Counted from the first letter of the stretch, positions 11,723-23,284 are shown. The stretch is 64,000 nt of DNA from Cucumis sativus (GCF_000004075.3 NW_022279523.1:1-64000), one strand, 5' to 3'. The notes: generated from the sequence alone by a model not told the origin. Numbers and translations are program-made.

Positions 11723-13008
11723 ATCATATCATCAATCCAACTTAACACACTTACGTTCAATCTATTCAATCTATCACAAAATCAGTTGATACTATAACAA
11801 CACACCAGACAGTCAAGATATATATATATACATAACACCTTTCTCAGTTTACAAATACATTATCCATCGTATCTACTTCTATACTAGTCTGGCATAATAT
11901 ACATTTGTCATCATATCTACTTCTACATATTTGGTAAACCATACTAAGTCCAGAGATCCAAACAGTCAACACATTTCAAAACTTTCAAAGAGTCCAGTAA
12001 TAGAAACCCCTTACTTTAATGTTACTTAAATTTCTCGAACGAAGGAAACCTAATACTAAGAATATGGAACTCAATTACTTTCACAATACTTTCTTTCATT
12101 TAATTTCCTCAATGTAAATTCTAGCTTATCAAAGTATTGGCGAATCGAACTCCAACAAATCTACAATTTAGTTGTGAATCCAAAGAACTCAAACGCTAAC
12201 TTCAAGAATCAATTAACAATTTAACTAATTATCCAAAACTACAACCCAAGGATAATTACAATGTAAAACCACCACACTCACCAATACAACTTACCACAAA
12301 AATCCCAAAAATTAGAGTAAAATGGGGGCAACAACTTCGAATAACTGGAATCGACGCGTGTAATAGATCAGATCTAATCAACAAACAAAAACAAACTTCA
12401 GCTTACAACCCATGGCTGGAAGGTGAAGAGCCGCGCGACGGCACTTCAACAGACGTGACGGGCTCAGGTCTGGTCGACGACTGCTTCAACTAAGTAACAA
12501 CGCCGGTGAGATGATAGGTCAATCGGTGACGCTCCTCGTCACCTGGAGCAGAATGTGGTGGCGCGAACGTCGAAGGAGCTACGCGCGAATGAATCACAGC
12601 TTGGCTGGAAAACAGAGGTGAGACGCGATGCCGAGAGTTCGAACTCACGACGAACGGTGCTTCGGCTTCAACGGAGACGAAGGGATCGGTGACGACGTGG
12701 CCGGCTGACGTCCAAGAGTAATATAAAATGGCTAAGGGAGGCAGGTGGCGGTGGGCACGGGGAAGAGGAAGAGTGAAGGAGAAAGAGATGGGGTTGCACG
12801 TGAATCAATAAAGAATTGATATTTTAAATTAATAATAACATTAATTCTATTATTATTATTATTATTTAACCTTTAGTATTAGTATATTTTTTCATAAAAG
12901 CCCCCTTCACTTCCTGCTAAATCCACACCACAACCAAATTCCTTAAAATCTTAATAAAATTTAAAAAATTTAGCTTGAGAGAAATACCTTGATATTGGGG
13001 GTGTTACA

Positions 13009-13383
13009 TAGTTTCTCTCTAAATTTTTTTTTTCATTCCAATTGTTTTCCACAAACCAATCTCATCTTCGAAGATAGGAAGGTCTCCAACGGGTGGTGTC
13101 CCCAATTCGGTGGATTATAGATTCAAAGACGTCAACAAGAGTAAGTTCTATGAATCTTTTAATTTAAAAGCATATTTAGTTCTTTATTTAGAACTTTGAT
13201 TCTAAATATTGTCAATGTACTGGTATTTTGGAATTTTCAAATTAAAATTGATGAATGGTTTTGTAAAGTCTTTCACTGCCAAGAGCTTTTATCCCTTTAG
13301 GGCACACATACCAATTAAACTAATGCAAGACCTTTGACAGTAGTTAATGGTAGCATCTCACAAAGTGGAAGTGGTTGGCTTAC
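13009..13383. mobile_element. likely copia LTR continuation and unassigned spacer
   Basis: The stretch to about 13170 continues the T-rich copia LTR segment broken at 8890. From 13171 to 13383 there is AT-rich sequence with no element end that I can name; it may be downstream sequence of the minus-strand exons that follow. Confidence 0.4.
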
Positions 13384-14640
13384 CAACGGAAGATTTTCAA
13401 TCATTTCTAGCAGTCCCTTTTCTGTTTGAGTATGACCTTCCATATTTTCTGCTATATTACTTATAGTTAATATCAAATGTGCATCTCTGCCATATATGCT
13501 AATATCACTGCCTGACTACTCTTGATGTTGAGGCGTTGTTCATTTTTGTTCCCTACACAGAAAAGAAAAAAAATTATTGTTGTTTATTTATAATCTAAGC
13601 AATTTTAAACAATATAAAGCGGTAACTAATGAATTAAACACTAACTGTTGAGTTTCTACAGTAGATTCTTGAAGATGTGACTCTTGAACAAATGGATTCT
13701 CATGGATGATCACATGTTTGTTATTTTGATGGTCATCATTCTTGTCCAGATTGTGATGACTAGAATCATCACGAAGATCATCATACATGTTGTTAATATC
13801 ATCAAACAATTGATTCTGGTTCTAGTATAGAAAGAAAAAAGGATAATAAAAAAAATAGTTACAAAATGATCGTGTATCCTTAAGCAAACAATCGTGTAGA
13901 ATATCTAAACGGTTGTTTTACCAAGGGTGATCGATATTTCAGATGGGATATGCGATCGTTCATATATGTGATATGCGATCGTGTAAAGATATATCAAAAC
14001 CTTTGTTCTGTCAGAAGTCGTGCTAAGAAGAGTTGAAAGCTTGTAATAAGATCCATCAAAACTGAAAGATTTTACATCAACACGTTCCTGACACAGTACT
14101 GCAGTATCAATGAGCATCAAATTACGTGAGATACATATTAGAAAATATCTAACTGCTTAGTTAATTTTTTATGGACATCAAATCACCTTTTTTTCAAGCT
14201 TAAGGAAGGAAATGTCGGCACTATATATGTCAGAGTTGTGCATTGCAATGGAAGTGCCAACACGAGGTGATACATGTGTGTCTTTCTGGGATGTAAATGC
14301 CACTCCCCGACTAGGACCAGCATAGTCTTAGGGAGAAACCATGCTAGGAATTGGAGTTGTGTCCTCAATTTCTTCAAGGACTTGAGCATTTCTTCTTACA
14401 CTAGAATGTCTCTTGTTCAGAGAGTTTATAGGATTTCTCAAGGCCATTTTTGCATACTTAACAGCTCTTGACAACGGTAGAGAGTCTAAATCTACACTTT
14501 CAGGGGCTTCCAACTCCACCACTCGCTGAGCCAAAGATAGAGACGAATCATTAATGATCCAGTAAGCAACATGAAACCTTGTAATTTTGGGGTCAATGGT
14601 AGTCCCTCCCATTACTAGCTCAACACTCAAACGGAGTCTC
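13384..14640 (-). pseudogene. multi-exon gene relic of unknown family
   Basis: On the minus strand the exons are 14640-14187, 14087-14001, 13821-13646 and about 13515-13384, with AG before and GT after each; the first three join in phase 0. Exon 1 reads RLRLSVELVMGG... then a Leu/Ala-rich helix-like part (SLPLSRAVKYAKMALRN) and has one in-frame TAA near 14326. Exon 2 reads ERVDVKSFSFDGSYYKL; exon 3 is Asp/His/Asn rich (FDDINNMYDDLRDD); exon 4 reads GRDAHLILTISNIAENMEG. The phase of exon 3 into exon 4 does not fit simply. No start codon, domain or catalytic motif is recognised. It lies between a copia LTR piece and the tandem array at 14785. Confidence 0.5.
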
Positions 14641-15262
14641 CTGTATAAAATATAAAATAATACAGACACAAATAGTGAATGAAATCTTGTGACGTAACAA
14701 ACATAAATTTTATGTATACTACAATTTGACTAAATATTGAACAAGAAAGCCCAAGGGAATACACAAAAATCCAACGTTTTTAGGGGTCAATTTGAAAAAT
14801 GGCAAAACTACTTTTTCTTTTCAATTTTAGCAAACAACAGTTTTTGCACGTGCATGGTATTTTATAAAATACCAAAATATTCACATTCTCCAACTATAAC
14901 TATTTTGTTCTTACATTATAATTAATTTATGTTATGTATTTATCAACTTTTAATTAATTTTTACTTGAAATAGATACATCAACTCATATCATAACTTTTC
15001 TCTTAAAATCTCGGGACTCAACTAATTGATTCAACATTTTAATAACATTATTCAATCTTACTAATTTCAAAATAACCTAATTGAATTTGAATTTCAAAAT
15101 AACCAAATTGAATTTCAAAATTTCAAAATTATTAATTTTTAGAATTTGAGAATCTCAACGATAGATTTTATATTAAAATAACCTTATCTCAAAATAATTT
15201 TAATGACTTGAATATCAAGATAATTAAATTATTATTTTAAAATTGAAAGAAAAGCACAAAAA

Positions 15263-15460
15263 GCGCACACGCCCACTCACGTACACACGCACGCGCGCGT
15301 ATACGCACACACACCCACACGCACACGCACAAACGCGCACACGTGGACACTCACACCCACGCACACGTAGACACACACACCCACGCACACGTGGACACGT
15401 GCATACGCACACACGTACGCACTCGCGCACACGCACTGCACACACGCACATATGCACAAA
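15263..15460. repeat. CACACG-rich block of unit 1
   Basis: About 200 bp of degenerate (CA)n/(CG)n with inserted T, almost all alternating purine-pyrimidine. Such sequence is Z-DNA prone by general knowledge. Confidence 0.9.
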
Positions 15461-16221
15461 GATGTATAAATGAATTAAAATTAAAAAATAACTACAATAA
15501 TTGTGTTTAGAAAGACTTTTAAGCCATGTTCATTTGACTTAATAACGTTAATTAAATTATAATTTCTATCAATATTGGTTTAAAAGTGTCGTTAGTGTAA
15601 TTATTTCAATATAATGCAGTCTTATCCAATTTTACGAACAAAAAACAAGTCGAATATGTACCAGTAGAGGCACACTCTTTGTCATAAGAGATATAGCAAC
15701 GTGTTTATGGGTCATTTTGAAAAATGGCAAAACTACTTTTTCTTTTAAATTTTAGCAAATAGAATTTTTTGCACGTGTGCATGATATTTTATAAAATACC
15801 AAAATATTCACCTTCTCAAACAGTAATTATTTCGTTTCTACGTTGTAATTAATTTATGTTATGCATTTATTAGCTTTTAATTATTTTTTACCTGAAAAAG
15901 ATACATACATCATAACTTTTTTCTTAATATCTCGGGACTCAACTAATTGATTCAAGATTTTAATTTTATTCAATCTTACTAATTTCAAAATAACCTAATT
16001 AAATTTCAATTTCAAAATAACAAAATTATTATTTTTCGAAATTTGAGAATCTCAACGATAGATTTTGTATCAAAATAACTTTAATTGAATTTCAAAATTA
16101 AAAAATATCAACTTGTACACTATCTTTATTCTCAAAATAACATTAATGACTTGAATATCAAGATAATTGAATTATTATTTTAAAATTGGGAGAAATTTTA
16201 CATTAACAAATATCAACTTGT

Positions 16222-16325
16222 TCGCACACAAGCACACGCGCACACGTGCACAACACACGCACACGCACGCACACACACCCATCCACACACGCACACGCAC
16301 GCGCACATATGCACACACGCACAAA
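16222..16325. repeat. CACACG-rich block of unit 2
   Basis: The shortest of the four blocks, about 104 bp, in the same place within the unit as in units 1, 3 and 4. Confidence 0.9.
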
Positions 16326-17114
16326 GATGTGTAAATTAATTAAAGTTAAAAAACAAATACATTAATTATGTGTAGAAAGAGTTTTAAACCATGTTCATTT
16401 GACTTAATAACATTTATTAAATTATAATTTCTATCAATATTGGCTTAAAACTGTCATTCGTGTAATTATTTCAATATAATGCGGTCTTATCCAATTTTAC
16501 CAACAAAAAAAAAATCGAATATGGATCAGTAGATCTACACTCTTTGTCATAAGAGACATAACAACGTTTTTAGGGGTCATTTTGAAAAATGACAAAACTA
16601 CTTTTTCCTTTGAATTTTAGCAACTAGCATTTTTTGCACGTGCATGGTATTTTATAAAATACCAAAATATCAACATTCTTCAACTGTAATTATTTCGTTT
16701 CTACATTGTAATTAATTTATGTTATGCATTTATCAGCTTTTAATTATCTTTTACTTGAAATAGATATATCAACTCATATCATAATATTTTTCTTAATATC
16801 TCGAGACTCAACTAATTAATTCAACATATTAATAACTTTATTCAATCATACTAATTTCAAAATAACCTAATTAAATTTGAATTTCAAAATAACAAAATTG
16901 AATTTCAAAATAACAAAATTATTATTTTTCGAAATTTGAGAGTCTCAACGATAGATTTTGTATTAAAATAACCTTAATTGAATTTCAAAATTAAAAAATA
17001 TCAACCTGTTCACTATCTTTATCTCAAAATAACATTAATGCCTTGAATATCATGATAATTAAATTATTATTTTAAAATTGGAAGAAACTCAACATTAAAA
17101 AATATTAACTTGTT

Positions 17115-17548
17115 CGCACACAAGCATAGAAGCACTGCGCACACACGTACACATGCACACTTACACACACGCGTCCACACGCACACCTACACATAGACAC
17201 CCACAGACGCACGAACGCACGCACACACACATGCACACGCGCACGCATGCACACACACACACCTATCCACACGCGCACAAGCACACACACATGCACAAAC
17301 GCACACACGCGTACGCACAAACGCACACACGTAAACACATACGCACACGCACACAAACACGCACGCGCGAGCACACCCACACACACCCAAGCACACACGC
17401 AATAGCCCGTGCACACACACGCACGCACAAACACATACAAACATGCACACACCCACACACACATGCACACGGACACTCGCACGAACACACGCACATACAC
17501 ATACGCACACCTACCTACACGCGCACACGTACACACGCACATATGCAT
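17115..17548. repeat. CACACG-rich block of unit 3
   Basis: The longest block, about 434 bp. It explains most of the extra length of this unit (1223 bp). Confidence 0.9.
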
Positions 17549-18331
17549 AAAGATGTATAAATGAGTTAAAATTTAAAACAACTACATTAATTGTGTTTAG
17601 AAGGACTTTTAAACCATGTTCATTTGACTTAATAACATTAATTAAACTATAATTTCTACCAATATTGGCTTAAAAGTGTCATTCGTGTAATTATTTCAAT
17701 ATAATGCGATTTTATCCAATTCTATTAGCAACAAACATGTCGAATATGAACCAGTAGATATACACTCTGTCATAAGAGATATAGCAACATTTTTATGGGT
17801 CATTTTGAAAAATGGCAAAACTATTTTTTTTGTTAATTTTAGCAAATAACATTTTTTGCACGTGCATAATATTTTATAAAATACCAAAATATCCACATTC
17901 TCCAACTAAAATTATCTTGTTTCTATATTGTAATTAATTTATATTATGCATTTATCAGCTTTTAATTATTTTTTACCTGAAAAAGATACATAAACTCATA
18001 TCATACTTTTTTCTTAATATCTCGGGACTCAACTAATGGATTCAAGACTTCAACTTTATTTAATCTTACTAATTTCAAAATAACCTAATTGAATTTGAAT
18101 TTCAAAATAACCAAATTGAATTTCAAAATAACAAAATTATTATTTTTCAGAATATGATAATCTCAGCAATAGATTTTGTATCAAAATAACTTTAACTGAA
18201 TTTCAAAATTAAAAAATATCAACTTATTCACTATCTTTATCTCACAATAATATTAATGGCTTGAATATCAAGATAATTAAATTATTGTTTTAAAATTGGG
18301 AGAAACTCAACATTAAAAAATATCAACTTAT

Positions 18332-18552
18332 TCACACACAATCACACACGCACACACATACATACACTTGCACGCGCGTGCACCCATACACGCACACACA
18401 CACAAACACACACATGCACACGCACACCAAACCGTACGCACACAAATGCACACGGAAACACGCACACACCTACTCACGTACACATGTATGTGCGCATACA
18501 CACACCCAAGCACACGTGGACATGCGCACACACGAGCGCACACACACACGCC
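18332..18552. repeat. CACACG-rich block of unit 4
   Basis: About 220 bp. It is followed directly by CACTA-type subterminal sequence rather than by the usual unit tail. Confidence 0.88.
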
Positions 18553-18748
18553 TACTAATGGTTCAATTTCATCGATAGTTCCTATTTTTGCTGACAGTTA
18601 TTTTTTGCCATCGATAGAGGATCTTCCGACAGACCTACCTGACGGTGTGTGTTGACAACTTAATTTCGTTAGCAAAAGAAAAGTTGATTAGTTTTTGAAG
18701 ATTTACTGACGATATTTTTCATCGACAAAGGGTAAATTTCTTGTAGTG
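18553..18748. mobile_element. CACTA-type transposon terminus
   Basis: Ends with TTTCTTGTAGTG at 18737-18748, the reverse complement of the plant CACTA end CACTACAAGAAA. The preceding ~180 bp carry short subterminal motifs (CATCGATAG, CCGACAGACC, CTGACGGTG, ACTGACGATA). No transposase and no matching CACTACAAGAAA start were found upstream, so only one end is seen. It is possible that the tandem array is the body of this element. Confidence 0.6.
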
Positions 18749-18779
18749 CATGTACATCAAACATATCGAATTTGTTAAG

Positions 18780-19130
18780 TGTACCAATGAAGTATATAAC
18801 AAGTTTATTAGTGGTGTATCAAGTGTATCAAACTTATAAGTGAAGTTCTTTAAGTGTATCAAACTAATCAAGTGTATCAAGGTCTCAGGGGTATCAAGTG
18901 TATCAAGAAGAATCAAGTGTAACGAGAAGTATTATGTGGAACGAGAAGTATTATGTGTATGAAGATGTTTCAGGTGTGTATCAAAAAGTATCGAGTGTAT
19001 CAATGAGTACCGAGTGCATGAATTGAATCTATCAAATGTATCAAGTGTATCAGTAAGAAGTATCAAGTGTATCAAGGGGTATTAGGTGTATCAGACGTGT
19101 ATAAGGTGTATCAAATGTACATCAATAACG
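18780..19130 (+). repeat. degenerate AAGTGTATCA minisatellite
   Basis: At least a dozen variants of AAGTGTATCA and AGGTGTATCA with short spacers. The period is irregular (mostly ~10 to 25 bp). The frames it creates on the minus strand (DTLDTPETL...) are by-products. Confidence 0.85.
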
Positions 19131-19424
19131 AGGGTATTTGTGACATTTTACCTCTTGATGTGTGAGTTGGTCTTTGTTTTTGTCATTTTCTCAAATAATA
19201 AAGTATGTGTTCTATGGATTTAATTATTATAACTTATTTTGCCATTTTCGCAAGTGTCCCTTAATTGTAATACATATATATGTGACATAATCTAATCAAA
19301 CTAACTCATAAATGGACTTAATGTATCAAGAGGTATTAGGTGTATCAGACGTGTATAAGGTGTATCAAATGTACATCAATAACGAGAGCATTTGTGACAT
19401 TTTACCTCTTGATGTGTGAGTTGG

Positions 19425-21876
19425 TGTAACGCCCCAAACTCGAAGGTATTTTATTTTAAGAGATTTTTTCGATTTGTACAATATTTATTGTTTTGAAGAA
19501 AATATGTTGAAGGGGGGGGGGGGGGGGAAAGAAGATTTGAAAATGTGATAATATAATTATTATATATTATTTATTTATATTTTAGTTTTATTATTTAGTT
19601 TAAATAAAAGAAAAGAAAAAGAAATTTTATTATATATATATTTATTTATATTTTAGTTTTATTTTTATTATTTAAATAAAAGAAAAGAAAAAAGAAAATT
19701 TTCCTTCCTTCTTCCTCCCGTGCGTCCTCCATCCCTTTCTCCTTCCCGTACCCTAGCAGCCGCACATCCCTCTCTTCTCCGTTCACCCAGTCGGCCACAC
19801 AAGCTGCCGGTCGTTTCTTCTTCTTCTTTCCGGTCGTCTTCCTTTTCTCCTTCGGATCGAAACCGCCGCGCCCATTCGCTCACAACCGCCGTGCCTCTCC
19901 GCTCACAACCGTCGTGCCTCCCTCGGAAAGCAAATCGTCGTCCAGATCTGCATCGCCGAGCCGTCTAGGTCCTCGCCGCCGCATGTGCTTCACCCTTGCA
20001 GTTCGCCATAACCCAGATCCGTCGCTGCAATCGTCGATCGGTTCGTGAAGCAAGCCGTACGCGTCACCTTGCAGCAGTCGTCCAGATCTGCGTCGTCGTG
20101 CCCATTCCTTTCCTCTCCGTTCGTGAAGACCTGCTGCGCAATCTCTGCCTCCGTCGAAGCCAAGCCCAGCCGCCGCCCATTCCTTTCTCCTCCGTTTTCT
20201 GCACTGCCGCGCGACTCTCCGACCGCGTCTGTCTTCACCTTCGTGAAGCCGTCGACGCATACATCTCGTGAAGTCATACACGGATCCAAGCCGATCTCTT
20301 CCTAAATTACGTGTCCCTCTGCTCGTTGTAAGACGGAGTTACGATTTGAAGCCGATTTTCTTTTCCAGTTGAGTCGCATTCAGTGTTGCTCTATTTACAG
20401 CCGCTTGATTCGTTCTTGATTGTCATTTTTGCCTCGCCGTGAACCATTGGGCTCATATTTGGGTAAGAACAAGTTATGGTTTTTGTTGGTTTCTTGGTTT
20501 TTGTTGAATGCTGCCATTGGATTTAATTGTTGGCGAAATGCTTAATTCTTGAAGGTACATCTTGATTCAGTGAGCGAATCTTTGATTTTCCAAAAGGTTG
20601 AAGTGGACTTGATTTTCCACTTCTTGGATAAGTTGTGGAATTTACATATTGGGTAATTTGAATGGTTGAAACTATTTAGAAAGATGTTGATTTTATGATT
20701 GATTATGTTTAGGATTTGATTCATTGGATTTAGTAGATTGAACAACTTGCATAAAAGTGAGGTAAGGGATTTTATTTTCTACTGGACTCACCTATGCTTT
20801 TAAATTGTAATGTTAGTCACCTCTGATTGAGTAAATGTGTTGAGACAATATATATATATACGTATGGATGTAGGTTCGGTGTTGAATGTATACTGTGGAT
20901 GACTGAAAATATATATATACACATGGATTGAAGTAGACTTGATGTTGAATGCATATTGTGATTGTCTTGGAATATATATATATGTGTGTGGATGTAGACA
21001 GGACGACAATTGTAGATTGTGTTTGTATGAGATGCGGATGTGAACTTGTGATTGTCGTTTAGACTGGGTGTACGTTATACTAAAGTATGACTGTGTGCTG
21101 GTGAACTGAGAGGCGTTATGACTATATAGTTTGATTGACTGACGTATTAGTATGTTACTGACAGACATTGGGCTAAAGTGAGATAAGTTGAGTGAAAGAA
21201 CTTTATATTTTGAAGTAGCTGAAAGATGGTACGAATGGATTGAGGGGAAAAATTGTTAGCTTTTATTGGGATGTGTGCCTTGTAGGTGTCCCACGGGATC
21301 ACCAATTATTCTGCACCTTCAGGAGCATTAGACTGATATGTGTTTCTGCAGAACACTACACTGAAATGTACGTCCCTCAGGGCGTTAGACTGAAATGTGC
21401 ATCCTACGGGATCACAAGACTGCGACCGTACAGGGTGTCCCAATAGAATGTGGGATCACAAGACTGCGACCGTACAAGGTGTCCCAATAGAATGTTAACA
21501 ATTTATTTTTCCCCTGACGGGACCAGTAGAGGGTCTCTTATTGGGTATTTTTATACTCACCCTTCTTATGTTTAATTTTCAGGCAAAAGTAATAAAGGCG
21601 GCAAACCGGCGAGGGGCAGGAAGGAAGTGTGATTGCCATAGGAAATGTGTTATTTTGCTTCCGCTTATTGTTTTTTTTAGGTTTAAGACGTTGTATTGAA
21701 ACTTAGCTTACAAACTTTTATTTGTAAATAGTACTTTTTTTAAGTTTTTGGAATATTTGAAAATCAGGCCTGACTTAAAGTTGTTTTTCAATTGGCTTAC
21801 ATTTCATTTTGTATCAACCAAAGTTTTTGTCAAAAATTAACGACCTCGACTTACCTAGAAAAGTTGGGTCGTTACA
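19425..21876 (+). mobile_element. gypsy solo LTR (2452 bp), target duplication GTTGG
   Basis: Starts TGTAACGCCCCAAACTCG and ends GGGTCGTTACA. GTTGG precedes (19420-19424) and follows (21877-21881) it. It matches the 3' LTR at 28164-30485 along its length, but has a G16 tract at 19512-19527 (G6 in the other), about 85 extra bp near 19880-19980, and a duplicated ~45-bp block at 21450-21495. GC-rich island at about 19700-20290. There is no primer site or polyprotein next to it. Confidence 0.92.
21285..21415 (+). repeat. hairpin array in LTR
   Basis: Five successive short inverted repeats: 21285-21303 (GGTGTCCC/GGGATCACC), 21313-21326 (GCACC/GGAGC), 21340-21356 (GTGTTT/GAACAC), 21370-21385 (ACGTCC/GGGCGT) and 21397-21415 (GTGCATCC/GGATCAC). 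Linkers of AGACTGAAATG type separate several of them. The stems differ in sequence; the layout is the same. See findings. Confidence 0.75.
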
Positions 21877-22934
21877 GTTGGTCTTTGTTTTTGTCACTTT
21901 CTCAAATAATAAAGTATGTGTTCTATGGACTTAATTATTATAACTTATTTTGCCACTTTCGCAAGTGTCCCTTAATTGTAATACATGTATATGTGACATA
22001 ATCTAATCAAACTAACTCATAAATGGACTTAATCGATCTCATGGACCACAAATTCTTCAATTACTTGCAAATTTGGTGAGTTCCTTCAAACGGTGGGCGA
22101 AGAGCTTAATTTTGAGAGAGAGGAAAAGTCGTGAAGAGTATTTGCGAGAGAGGGGGAACGTCGCCAGAGAGCATTTGCGAGAGAGCTAAAGACAGTGACG
22201 ATGTGGGATGAAGTAAGGTTTTTTTCGGTCATTGTTCACAAGTGGGATGAAAGCTTCGAATTATTTGTTTTAAATCAAAAAGCGTATGATTGAAGGAAAA
22301 CATTGATTTTTTATTAGGGTAATTTTTAATGACACATAATTTATGCCATTATTTACGATGCGAAAATTTTGTCAAGAAAACTCAATTTGTGTCACAAAAA
22401 ATTTTGTATTTTTATTTTTAACGACACATTTTATTCCCTCATATCCCTTTTTCTTGATTTCAAGTGTCATTAAAACTTATATTTCTAAATAAATTTATTC
22501 GACGAAAGTGGCTAGATTGGTGGGTTTGACGGCGAAGGCTTGTTGTGGGAGCAATGACAACAGTGGTTGGAGTGTGGAATCGACGACGGCAAGTGGCAAA
22601 AAATTGGAGGGCAAGGGTTCTTCATAACCACTTGGTAGCCCACTTCGAACTTTTTTGAAATTTGAGGTTTTTTCATTTGAAAATGTTTTTAATGAGAAAA
22701 AAATTGTTAATTAATTACGCAAAAATTGGTTTGAAATAAATTAAATTGTGTCAATATGATTGTTTTAAGAAATAATCCATATTTTTATTTTCAACAACAC
22801 AATGTACCTCATCTCACCTCTTTTTTCTTTTATTTTCAACGACACAATGTCTTGATTAAAATCCATTTTTCTAGTAGTGACTGAAAAAAAAACTGGACAA
22901 AATCATAATATCTTTGATAATTAAATCACCAGTT
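21877..22934 (+). repeat. copy of the element's right flank
   Basis: Nearly identical to 30486-31547. It contains non-coding, CACTA-like sequence ending in CTAGTAGTG (reverse complement CACTACTAG) at 22871-22879, with ACGACACAATGT subterminal motifs. At 22931-22937 (AGTTGGT) it switches without a gap into LTR sequence. No gene is supported. Confidence 0.88.
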
Positions 22935-23282
22935 GGTCTCTTACTGGGTATTTTTATACTCACCCTTCTTATGTTTAATTTTCAGGCAAATGTAATAAAG
23001 GCGGCAAACCGGCGAGGGGCAGGAAGGAAGCGTGATTGCCATAGGAAATGTGTTATTTTGCTTCCGCTTATTGTTTTTTTTTTAGGTTTAAGACGTTGTA
23101 TTGAAATTTAGCTTACAAACTTTTATTTGTAAATAGTACTTTTTTTAAGTTTTTGGAATATTTGAAAATCAGGCTTGACTTAAAGTTGTTTTTCAATTGG
23201 CTTACATTTCATTTTGTATCAACCAAAGTCTTTTGTCAAAAATTAACGACCTCGACTTACCTAGAAAAGTTGGGTCGTTACA
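22935..23282 (+). mobile_element. truncated 5' LTR (last 348 bp) of the gypsy element
   Basis: Begins GGTCTCTTACTGGG, which corresponds to 30140 in the 3' LTR, and ends GGGTCGTTACA. GGT is shared by flank and LTR at the junction. It has the AATAAAGGCGGCAAACCGG block and the terminal stem of the full LTRs. Confidence 0.92.
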
Positions 23283-23284
23283 GT

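Larger units (their letters stand above)
8891..13008 (-). mobile_element. gypsy-type solo LTR, minus orientation, split by a second LTR
   Basis: Bounded by TGTAACGACC at 8891 and GGTGTTACA ending at 13008, so TG..CA. Read on the minus strand it resembles the long gypsy LTRs of this window: terminal stem at the 8891 side, a hairpin-rich array at 9300-9500, AT-rich middle and a GC-rich part near 12400-12720. Without the inner insertion it is about 2.0 kb. The flanks TAGAT (8886-8890) and TAGTT (13009-13013) are an imperfect 5-bp target duplication. No internal gag-pol is present. Confidence 0.72.
14785..18552 (+). repeat. tandem array of four 0.87-1.22 kb units, each with a CACACG-rich block
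   Basis: Units begin with GGTCA(A/T)TTTGAAAAATGG at 14785, 15710, 16575 and 17798, giving lengths of 925, 865 and 1223 bp and a last partial unit of ~755 bp. Each has the same order: a start block with TTTTGCACGTG, an AT-rich part with many TTTCAAAATAAC repeats, a purine-pyrimidine CACACG block, and a tail with AAAGATGTATAAAT and AATATAATGC. The last unit lacks its tail and runs into a CACTA end. Most of the length difference lies in the CACACG block. Frames of Thr-His or Cys-Val repeats there are not genes. Confidence 0.9.
19077..22034 (+). repeat. 255-bp tandem duplication, second copy split by a solo LTR
   Basis: The block from GGTATTAGGTG at 19077 to about 19331 repeats from 19332. The second copy is interrupted after GTGTGAGTTGG (19424) by the LTR and resumes at 21877 (GTTGGTCTTTG) to about 22034. 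The duplication therefore came before the LTR insertion. Confidence 0.85.

Noticed and set aside
14187..14640. Reading of the minus-strand exon 1 as a cohesin Rad21/Rec8-type N-terminus
   Set aside because: Only a short LRLS...MGG resemblance. The following residues and exons do not fit, so I left the family open.
15224..15473. Open frames of Thr/His or Cys/Val repeats on both strands in CACACG blocks (also 17105-17560 and 18328-18655)
   Set aside because: They arise in all frames from alternating purine-pyrimidine repeats with no stops. There is no start context and no protein-like composition.
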